DNA from: JAYSRU01 sp043720875
Lineage (GTDB): Bacteria > Bacteroidota > Bacteroidia > Flavobacteriales_D > Crocinitomicaceae
Assembly (NCBI GenBank): GCA_043720875.1
Contig: JAYSRU010000207.1
Span: 1-29,421, forward strand
Direction: 5' to 3'
Length of the DNA stretch: 29,421 bases
This document shows positions 23,510 to 29,421 of the stretch, piece after piece. Below the pieces are notes generated by a model. It saw nothing but the letters and a program-made list of their open reading frames with translations, ran no database searches and was not told the origin of the DNA. The position numbers and the translations under genes were made by a program. Positions within the stretch are counted from its first letter, which is position 1; every line of letters starts with the position of its first letter.

Positions 23510-24457
23510 ATGAGTAGCACAATTACAACTTCAAATTTTAATTTTCCAGGACAAGTAAGTGTTTATAGAGGAAAAGTTAGAGAAGTGTATACCTTAGATA
23601 ACGGATTAGTTGTAATGATCGCTTCAGATCGTATTTCAGCTTTTGATCATATTTTACCAAAAGGCATTCCTTATAAAGGTCAAGTGCTTAATCAGGTAGC
23701 AACGATGTTTTTGGATGCAACAAAGGACATTGTTCCAAATTGGTTATTAGGAACGCCAGATCCTTGCGTTGCGGTAGGATACAACTGTGAACCGGTTCGA
23801 GTTGAAATGGTTATTCGTGGGTATTTAGCTGGACATAGTGCGCGTGAATACGCATTAGGTAAAAGAGAATTGTGCGGGGTGAGTTTGCCTGAAGGAATGA
23901 TTGAGAATGATCGTTTTCCAACTCCAATTATTACTCCAGCTGCAAAAGCAATGCACGGTCATGATGAGGATATTTCGCGTGATGAAATCTTGTCACAAGG
24001 AATCGTGCCAGAAGATATTTATCTTAAGATGGAAGAGGCAACTTATAAATTGTTCGAACGAGGTACAGAAATGGCCGCTAAACAAGGACTAATTTTGGTC
24101 GATACAAAATATGAATTTGGAGTTAAGGATGGTGTAGTATATTTAATTGACGAGATTCATACACCAGATTCTAGTCGATATTTTTATGCTGACGGCTATC
24201 AGAAACGCCAAACAAATGGTGAGCCTCAAAAACAATTATCGAAAGAGTTCGTAAGACAATGGTTGATGGACAACGATTTTCAAGGTTTAGAAGGTCAAAA
24301 AATGCCCGAAATGCCCGAAGAATTTGTAAGCACGATTACCGATCGCTACATCGAATTGTACGAAAGAATAGTGGGAAAACCATTTGAAAAAGCTGACAAT
24401 TCTGATATTGAACAACGCATTCGTAAAAATGTCTTGTTGTTTTTGGAAGAAATGTAA
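23510..24457 (+). CDS. purC: SAICAR synthase (phosphoribosylaminoimidazole-succinocarboxamide synthase)
   Basis: PurC joins aspartate to CAIR using ATP to make SAICAR in purine synthesis, in the cytosol. The 315-residue length is that of the longer form found in Bacteroidetes and yeast. Evidence includes the ATP-binding YRGKVREVYTLD near residues 19-30, the substrate-binding SDRISAFDHILPKGIPYKG, the VEMVIRGYLAGHSAREY segment, and LVDTKYEFG and DEIHTPDSSRYFY later on. All are standard PurC signatures. It lies between phoH and the phosphopantetheinyl transferase with gaps of about 20 bases, so co-transcription is expected. No riboswitch-like leader or other special regulation is visible. Confidence 0.97.
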   Translation: MSSTITTSNFNFPGQVSVYRGKVREVYTLDNGLVVMIASDRISAFDHILPKGIPYKGQVLNQVATMFLDATKDIVPNWLLGTPDPCVAVGYNCEPVRVEMVIRGYLAGHSAREYALGKRELCGVSLPEGMIENDRFPTPIITPAAKAMHGHDEDISRDEILSQGIVPEDIYLKMEEATYKLFERGTEMAAKQGLILVDTKYEFGVKDGVVYLIDEIHTPDSSRYFYADGYQKRQTNGEPQKQLSKEFVRQWLMDNDFQGLEGQKMPEMPEEFVSTITDRYIELYERIVGKPFEKADNSDIEQRIRKNVLLFLEEM

Positions 24458-24478
24458 TTTGTTGAATTTCAACTAAAA

Positions 24479-25102
24479 ATGATAGTTACTCATGCTTTCG
24501 ATTTTGAAGAAATTAATGTGCGTCTTATGCCATTGGTTTTGCACGAGCATTGGGAGGACGCATTGTTACCCTATGAATTCACTAAAATAGAAGGCTTTAA
24601 ACAGTCACAACGTCAGTTGGAGTATTGCTGCAGTAGAGTTTTAAGGACAGAATTATTTGATAAAGTTCCAATGTTTTATAATGAATATGGCGCTCCATTA
24701 ATCGGAGATCATCATGTTTCTTTATCTCACTCTTCAAAATACGTAGGCTTTGCATTTAATCAAGAGAACAAGGTTGGCTTGGATATCGATTTCGTTCGAC
24801 CGAAAATAAAAGCACTTTTTTCAAAGTTTGCGCATGTTTCGGAATATGAATGGGTCGATAGTGCTGACGACACTATGCAAATGCAAATATGGTCTATGAA
24901 AGAGGCATTGTATAAGCATTATCAAGAACGAGGAATATTATTTGCTCAGCAATTGAAGATTATTCCTTTGAGTGACACTATTTTTATGGGTGAAATTTTG
25001 GGAATAAAACGTCCTTATCGCATTAAGTTGAGGTCGATGCTGCACAAAGAATACCATGATGTAATTATTTCTCATACCTTTGGAGCAATAGAATATCTAT
25101 AA
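24479..25102 (+). CDS. 4'-phosphopantetheinyl transferase superfamily protein
   Basis: PPTases transfer the phosphopantetheine arm from CoA to a serine of acyl or peptidyl carrier proteins. The 207-residue protein has the Sfp/AcpT-type motifs: the SLSHSSKYV stretch near residues 81-89, the metal-binding GLDID at 100-104, and WSMKEALYK at about 138-146, where the glutamate and lysine are catalytic. Its length fits the Sfp-like type, which often serves secondary or dedicated carrier proteins, rather than AcpS. It is the third gene of the phoH run, 21 bases after purC and 6 before the GGGP synthase. Which carrier protein it modifies cannot be read from the window. Confidence 0.87.
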   Translation: MIVTHAFDFEEINVRLMPLVLHEHWEDALLPYEFTKIEGFKQSQRQLEYCCSRVLRTELFDKVPMFYNEYGAPLIGDHHVSLSHSSKYVGFAFNQENKVGLDIDFVRPKIKALFSKFAHVSEYEWVDSADDTMQMQIWSMKEALYKHYQERGILFAQQLKIIPLSDTIFMGEILGIKRPYRIKLRSMLHKEYHDVIISHTFGAIEYL

Positions 25103-25108
25103 ATTACG

Positions 25109-25819
25109 ATGACGATTCTTCAACAATTTGCTTCTAAAACTGGACAGTTAGCTGTATTAATCGATCCTGAAAAATCTCATGATTTAGAAGCTTTGGCTAA
25201 GTTTGTACATGCTATTAATACTGCACAAGTTGATTACATTTTTCTTGGAGGCAGTACAGGTACAAATGTAGAAGTATCGAATGCTATTGGAGTGATCAAA
25301 TCAAATACAACATTGCCAGTTATTTTGTTTCCGGGAAGTCCAGAACAGTTATCGGGTAAAGCGGATGGATTATTATTTCTTTCATTACTGTCGGGAAGAA
25401 ATCCAGATTATCTTATTGGTCACCATGTAGTCAGTGCCTCAAAAATATGGGAGATGAACCTCGAAGTTATCTCTACAGGTTACCTTGTTTTAGACAGTGG
25501 TAAACCTACAAGCGTTTCAGTAGAGAGCAAGACCGAACCAATGAATTGTGAAGATCACGAATTGATAGAAGCAACCGTTAAGGCAAGTATTTTATTAGGA
25601 CACAAAGCAATATACCTTGACGGTGGAAGCGGCGCTGCCAAAAGGATTGGAAAAGAACTTTTAACGCGTGTAAAAAAGTATTGTAACATTCCATTAATTG
25701 TTGGTGGGGGTATCAAATCTCGACAACAATGGGAAGAGTTAAGTACCGCTGGTATTAACGTTATTGTTATCGGAAATGCGTTAGAAGAAAATCCAGCATT
25801 AATAAATGAATTTATTTAA
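25109..25819 (+). CDS. Geranylgeranylglyceryl/heptaprenylglyceryl phosphate synthase
   Basis: This TIM-barrel prenyltransferase joins a polyprenyl diphosphate to glycerol-1-phosphate, the first committed step of archaeal-type ether lipids. The 236-residue protein shows LIDPEK (residues 17-22), the phosphate loop GGSTGT (47-52), ILFPGSPEQLSGKADG, the YLDGGSGA stretch and the late phosphate loop VGGGIKS. These are all features of the GGGPS/PcrB family. Bacteroidetes homologues have been characterised as GGGP synthases and are distinct from Bacillus PcrB. The gene starts 6 bases after the PPTase stop and precedes nadC. No glycerol-1-phosphate dehydrogenase is in the window. Prenyl chain length cannot be fixed without alignment. 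Confidence 0.92.
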   Translation: MTILQQFASKTGQLAVLIDPEKSHDLEALAKFVHAINTAQVDYIFLGGSTGTNVEVSNAIGVIKSNTTLPVILFPGSPEQLSGKADGLLFLSLLSGRNPDYLIGHHVVSASKIWEMNLEVISTGYLVLDSGKPTSVSVESKTEPMNCEDHELIEATVKASILLGHKAIYLDGGSGAAKRIGKELLTRVKKYCNIPLIVGGGIKSRQQWEELSTAGINVIVIGNALEENPALINEFI

Positions 25820-25847
25820 TCTTTTAGTGATAAATTGAGCGTAACCT

Positions 25848-26711
25848 ATGACAACAATTCTTTCAAATTCTCCAGAAATCATTAAAGAAATTATAGCCTT
25901 TGCGTTGCGAGAAGATATTGGCGACGGTGATCATAGTTCATTGGCGTGCGTGCCCGAAAATGCTACAGGGAAAGCACGCTTGATTGTGAAAGACAATGGT
26001 GTTTTGGCAGGAGTTGAGTTAGCGAAACAAATCCTTTTGGAGTATGATCCAACCTTAAAAATGGAAGTCTTAATAGAGGATGGAAGTGAAGTAAAAGTTG
26101 GGGATATTGCATTTTATATTACTGGAAGTTCGCGCTCCATCTTAGCAACAGAACGTTTGTTGTTGAACTTCATGCAACGGATGTCAGGCATTGCAACACA
26201 AACAAAACGCATTTGCAATATGGTTGCAGCGACTAATGTTATTATTCTCGATACCAGAAAAACTACTCCTTGTATTCGTTACATGGAAAAATGGGCGGTA
26301 CGTATTGGTGGTGGTCAAAACCATCGATTTGCATTGTATGACATGATCATGTTGAAAGACAATCACGTTGATTATGCGGGAGGGATTAGTAATGCGATTA
26401 GTCAAACACAAGCTTACCTGAAAAAAACAGGTCAAAATTTAAAAGTAGAAATAGAAGTACGTAATTTGAAAGAATTGGATGAGGTGCTTTCAATTGGTCA
26501 TGTGGATCGCATTATGTTAGATAATTTTTCACCAAGTTTATTAAAGGAGGCGATGGCTAAAATCCCTTCTCATTTTGAAACGGAAGCTTCTGGAGGTATT
26601 ACCGAAGACAGTATTTTAGAATTTGCGCAAACAGGTGTTCAATATATTTCAGTTGGAGCGTTGACGCATAGCTTTAAAAGTTTAGACTTAAGTTTAAAGG
26701 CATCTTTCTAA
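25848..26711 (+). CDS. nadC: Nicotinate-nucleotide diphosphorylase (carboxylating)
   Basis: NadC makes nicotinate mononucleotide from quinolinate and PRPP in de novo NAD synthesis. The 287-residue protein has the N-terminal REDIGDGDHSS (residues 21-31), the interface motif NFMQRMSGIAT (107-117), the quinolinate-binding RKTTP (137-141) and MLKDNH (168-173). All three catalytic-region motifs are intact. The usual glycine after RKTTP in many species is a cysteine here, which appears tolerated. It follows the GGGP synthase by 28 bases and precedes the bestrophin-like gene by 37. nadA and nadB are not in the window. Confidence 0.96.
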   Translation: MTTILSNSPEIIKEIIAFALREDIGDGDHSSLACVPENATGKARLIVKDNGVLAGVELAKQILLEYDPTLKMEVLIEDGSEVKVGDIAFYITGSSRSILATERLLLNFMQRMSGIATQTKRICNMVAATNVIILDTRKTTPCIRYMEKWAVRIGGGQNHRFALYDMIMLKDNHVDYAGGISNAISQTQAYLKKTGQNLKVEIEVRNLKELDEVLSIGHVDRIMLDNFSPSLLKEAMAKIPSHFETEASGGITEDSILEFAQTGVQYISVGALTHSFKSLDLSLKASF

Positions 26712-26748
26712 TTCCAAATGCTGCAATAGCAAATAAACACAAACAATT

Positions 26749-27630
26749 ATGACATCATACAATCCAAAAAATTGGATCTCTTTCATTTTTAGCATAAGTA
26801 AAGCCGAAACTTTTTTAAAGCTAATTCCGATGATGTTGATTATTGGAGCCTATTGTGGTGTAGTTGCATATGTGGAAATTGAATACAACGAACTTCCACC
26901 GGAAAGTTTACTGAAAAATTTAACCTTAATGCATGGTATGCTGGGTTTTGTTATTTCCTTATTACTGGCATATCGAACAAATTCTGCATATGATCGTTGG
27001 TGGGAAGGTCGAAAAATTTGGGGAAGTTTGGTGAATTCTAGTAGAAATCTTGCGCTTAAACTTTCTGTTGTTCTAACAGACGAAAAGGATATCGATTCAT
27101 TTCGCAAACTAATTCCTAGTTATGCAGCAATATTAAGTAAACATTTGAGTGACGAAGAAATTGCACAAGAATTATTCGATTCTATCAAAATAGAATCCCA
27201 CAAACATTATCCAAATCAAATAGCTAAAATGTTATTTGCAAAAGTAAATGAGTTATACAGCAGAAAGATAATTACAGGTGATCAGTTATTGTCAATAAAT
27301 GCAGAGTTAACGAATTTTACAGACGCTTGTGGGGCTTGTGAACGTATCAAAAACACGCCCATTCCTTATTCTTACAGTGCGTTTATTAAAAAATTCATAT
27401 TTATTTATGTGCTCACACTTCCATATGGTTACGTCTTTAATCTAGGTTATTACATGATTCCTGTTGTGGTTTTTGTATTTTATGTATTGGCCAGTCTTGA
27501 GCTTATTGCGCAAGAAATTGAAGATCCGTTTGGAAACGATACAAATGATTTACCAACGCATAAAATTTCAGAAAACATTAAGAAAAATATAGAAGAAATT
27601 TTTCAAACGGAAGACAATGCTAAATATTAA
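26749..27630 (+). CDS. Bestrophin-like membrane channel protein
   Basis: This membrane protein of the bestrophin/UPF0187 family forms pentameric ion channels; bacterial members such as KpBest are known to conduct cations. The 293-residue protein has four hydrophobic segments (about 24-42, 60-75, 210-230 and 235-255). The hallmark RTNSAYDRWWEGRKIWG lies at residues 76-92, after the second helix, followed by the C-terminal IEDPFGNDTNDLP stretch typical of the family. It is the last gene of the phoH-to-bestrophin run, 37 bases after nadC. It ends before a 145-base intergenic region that carries the promoter of the secreted protein gene. Ion selectivity is not predictable here. Confidence 0.9.
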   Translation: MTSYNPKNWISFIFSISKAETFLKLIPMMLIIGAYCGVVAYVEIEYNELPPESLLKNLTLMHGMLGFVISLLLAYRTNSAYDRWWEGRKIWGSLVNSSRNLALKLSVVLTDEKDIDSFRKLIPSYAAILSKHLSDEEIAQELFDSIKIESHKHYPNQIAKMLFAKVNELYSRKIITGDQLLSINAELTNFTDACGACERIKNTPIPYSYSAFIKKFIFIYVLTLPYGYVFNLGYYMIPVVVFVFYVLASLELIAQEIEDPFGNDTNDLPTHKISENIKKNIEEIFQTEDNAKY

Positions 27631-27718
27631 AAAACTTTAGCGCTAATTTTAGGTGAACAATAGGGTAACATTTGCGTTAATAAATGTACAACTTTTTCGC
27701 AAAAAAATTATAAATGCT

Positions 27719-27726
27719 TAATTTTG
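27719..27726 (+). promoter_or_regulatory. -7 element for the secreted adhesin-like gene
   Basis: TAATTTTG matches TAnnTTTG and lies about 50 bases before the ATG at 27776. A TTTC at about 27695-27698 (3 of 4 bases of TTTG) is 20 bases upstream and may serve as a degenerate -33. Confidence 0.5.
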
Positions 27727-27775
27727 TTGTTAATGCTGTATTAAGTTTCATTTTTTCAGCTAAAAAACAATATTT

Positions 27776-29421
27776 ATGAAAAATTTGCTATGTACTGCAT
27801 ATTTCTTTTTTGCTTTCTCTTTCGCCCATTCTTTCGCGCAATGTAATCTTTATCCTCTACTCAGTTTAGGTAGCGATACAGTTATTTGTCCTGGTGCTAA
27901 CTTGACATTACAGAGTCCAAATGTGTATCAAAATTATCTTTGGTCCAATGGAGCTACAACGCCAACGTTAAACGTCAATACCGGTGGATCATATTCGGTA
28001 ACCGTTAATAATGTTGGAGCAAATCTGGTTGTGAACGGTGATTTTGAATTAGGAAATGTAAACTTTACAAGTGCTTACATTTATGGAACTGGTGGGTCTT
28101 GGGGCTTACTGAGCACCGCAGGTCAATTTGCAATTGCAACATCTCCATCGTTAGCGCACAATAATTTTTCATTTTGTCCAGATCACACAACTACCGGACC
28201 TGGAAATATGTTAGTTGCCAATGGTTCCGGAACAGCTAATACTGCTGTTTGGTGCCAAACGATTGCAGTGGATCCTGGAACAGATTATTTATTTTCTACA
28301 TGGATAGCAAATGCATTAAATGATGCTAATATTTCTAATTTACAGTTGTTTGTAAACGGGGTGCAAATCGGACCTGTATTTTCTACGGTATCTTCGGCTT
28401 GCCAATGGACTGAATTTAGTGATGTTTGGAATTCCGGATTGGCAACATCCGCTGATCTTTGCATTCGAAATCAAAATGTTACAACATCAGGTAATGATTT
28501 TGTTATCGACGATATATCGTTTAGGGCTGTTTGTGTGCAAAATGATACGATTCAAGTAGTTTTTGATAATCTTACTGTTAATGCTGGACCAGATATTTTG
28601 TTATGCGCGAATGAAACAGAAAACTTAATTGCCAGTTCTTCTGTTCCAGGTACAACATTAATCTGGGAGACTGGAGCAATAGGAAGCGTTTTCACACCAA
28701 TCGCCTCAGGAACCTATACCGTGCATGCTATTTCGAATAACGGATGTTACGTTGCGGATTCTGCAATCGTTACTATGGTTGCAATGCCTTGGGATATGGA
28801 CACGGTTATCGCTGGAGAAACAACCTGTGGACTCAATAATGGATATATATCGGTAATCACGAATGGTACATTTAACGATTTACCTTATTATACGTGGAAT
28901 GGTCCAGGTGCGACGAGTCCAAGCTTGATACACGCCTCTGTTTGGACCAACTTAGGAACGGGTTGGTATTATATTTCAATAGAATCAGATGGGTGTTACC
29001 GTTACGACTCTATTCAAGTTACGCTACTTAATCCACCGATTTCACAATTTGCGGCTTCTGCTAATGTTGGTTGTGAACCAATGACCGTTACATTTACGAA
29101 TACGAGTCAAAATACCTCGCAATACGTTTGGAATTTTGATAACGGGCAAATAGTGAATGCAGCTAGCCTTGCGAGTCAAACACAGACTTTCTCAAGCTCA
29201 AATGTAAGTGGAGGAACCGCTCTGGTGCAATTAATAGCGTCCCAAGGCTCTTGTAGCGATACTGCGGAAATTGCGATATCTATTCTTGTATGTGGCTGTA
29301 ATGATCCTTTAGCGCTTAATTATAACCCGCTAGCTTCTACTTCAGACGGTAGTTGTGTGTATCCAACTCCAACAGCTGAGGTTTACAATATTTTTACACC
29401 AGATGGTGATAATGAAAATTC
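27776..29421 (+). CDS. Secreted multidomain protein leading into a CHU_C/T9SS-like C-terminus (3' partial)
   Basis: The frame stays open for 548 codons to the right edge. Residues 1-21 are a signal peptide (MKNLLCTAYFFFAFSFAHSFA). Then come an Ig-like region (about 30-83, with LWSNGATTPTLNVN), a jelly-roll-like module (about 84-255, from VVNGDFELGNVNF to DFVIDDISF), a second Ig-like repeat (about 258-340), an SprB-repeat-like unit (about 343-415, beginning TCGLNNGYISV and ending ESDGCYRYDSI) and a PKD-like domain (about 418-505). A GCNDPLALNYNPLASTSDGS motif follows (about 507-526), and finally YNIFTPDGDNEN, the opening of a gliding-motility-associated C-terminal (CHU_C) domain. This order is that of a type IX-secreted surface protein. 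The rest of the sorting domain and the stop lie outside the window. Ligand unknown. Confidence 0.85.
   Translation, partial: MKNLLCTAYFFFAFSFAHSFAQCNLYPLLSLGSDTVICPGANLTLQSPNVYQNYLWSNGATTPTLNVNTGGSYSVTVNNVGANLVVNGDFELGNVNFTSAYIYGTGGSWGLLSTAGQFAIATSPSLAHNNFSFCPDHTTTGPGNMLVANGSGTANTAVWCQTIAVDPGTDYLFSTWIANALNDANISNLQLFVNGVQIGPVFSTVSSACQWTEFSDVWNSGLATSADLCIRNQNVTTSGNDFVIDDISFRAVCVQNDTIQVVFDNLTVNAGPDILLCANETENLIASSSVPGTTLIWETGAIGSVFTPIASGTYTVHAISNNGCYVADSAIVTMVAMPWDMDTVIAGETTCGLNNGYISVITNGTFNDLPYYTWNGPGATSPSLIHASVWTNLGTGWYYISIESDGCYRYDSIQVTLLNPPISQFAASANVGCEPMTVTFTNTSQNTSQYVWNFDNGQIVNAASLASQTQTFSSSNVSGGTALVQLIASQGSCSDTAEIAISILVCGCNDPLALNYNPLASTSDGSCVYPTPTAEVYNIFTPDGDNEN

Noticed and set aside
24461..24473. 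Small palindrome GTTGAA-T-TTCAAC between purC and the PPTase gene
   Set aside because: It has no loop for a hairpin and no T-run, sits in a 21-base operon gap, and is short enough to be chance in AT-rich DNA.
27637..27646. TTAGCGCTAA palindrome just after the bestrophin stop
   Set aside because: It is only 10 bases with no loop and does not extend outward. It is not convincing as a terminator or operator.
27668..27687. ACATTT...AAATGT hairpin before the secreted protein gene
   Set aside because: The six-base AT-rich stem with an eight-base loop is too weak for an intrinsic terminator.

Overview
The window is AT-rich bacterial DNA. The gene set points to the phylum Bacteroidota, most likely order Flavobacteriales and possibly Crocinitomicaceae (the family-level placement is inference). 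Supporting signs are the gliding genes gldF and gldG, BshB1 of bacillithiol synthesis, a Bacteroidetes-type GGGP synthase, a large secreted protein leading into a type IX secretion (CHU_C-like) C-terminus, and recurrent TAnnTTTG promoter -7 elements. Genes are densely packed: no gene-free stretch exceeds about 150 bases, and I see no tRNA, rRNA, CRISPR array, transposase or prophage.

Layout. (1) 1-502: 3' part of a GNAT acetyltransferase. (2) 613-3323 (+): prfC (release factor 3) overlapping a GT4 glycosyltransferase. (3) 3315-4031 (-): bshB1. (4) 4121-8121 (+): a three-gene glycan/glycolipid cluster made of a DPM1-like GT2, a membrane GT2 carrying an extra periplasmic N-terminal domain, and a multi-pass GT-C/GT87-like mannosyltransferase. 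The start of the last gene is crossed by a perfect terminator-like hairpin. (5) 8118-9797 (-): an unrecognised secreted protein and anmK. (6) 9933-11075 (+): an acyl-CoA dehydrogenase with an elaborate upstream region and a clear terminator. (7) 11138-14885 (-): a four-gene carotenoid operon crtD-cruF-crtZ-crtY, whose enzyme set fits monocyclic hydroxylated carotenoids of the saproxanthin/myxol type. (8) 15028-16303 (+): a secreted barrel-like protein and a lipoprotein with a lyase-like jelly roll, coupled by overlap. (9) 16398-22377 (-): SAM hydrolase, ABM monooxygenase, gldF, gldG, a DUF4340 protein and dnaN. (10) 22478-27630 (+): phoH, purC, a phosphopantetheinyl transferase, GGGP synthase, nadC and a bestrophin-like channel. 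(11) 27776-end (+): a secreted multidomain adhesin-like protein cut by the window edge.

How they work together. The carotenoid operon would act on lycopene supplied by crtE/crtB/crtI genes lying elsewhere. GldF and GldG would need the ATPase GldA, also not here. The GT cluster probably extends a lipid-linked or exported glycan. The phoH-to-bestrophin run is mostly housekeeping (purine, NAD, carrier-protein activation) plus an archaeal-style ether-lipid enzyme.

The most unusual signals are regulatory or architectural: the hairpin at 6790-6823 inside a start region, the abutting divergent -7 boxes between the SAM hydrolase and phoH, a palindrome over the dnaN -7 box, tandem 10-bp repeats upstream of the acyl-CoA dehydrogenase, a probably leaderless glycosyltransferase mRNA, and the periplasmic-domain/GT2 fusion. 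No entirely new defence or mobile system is apparent.
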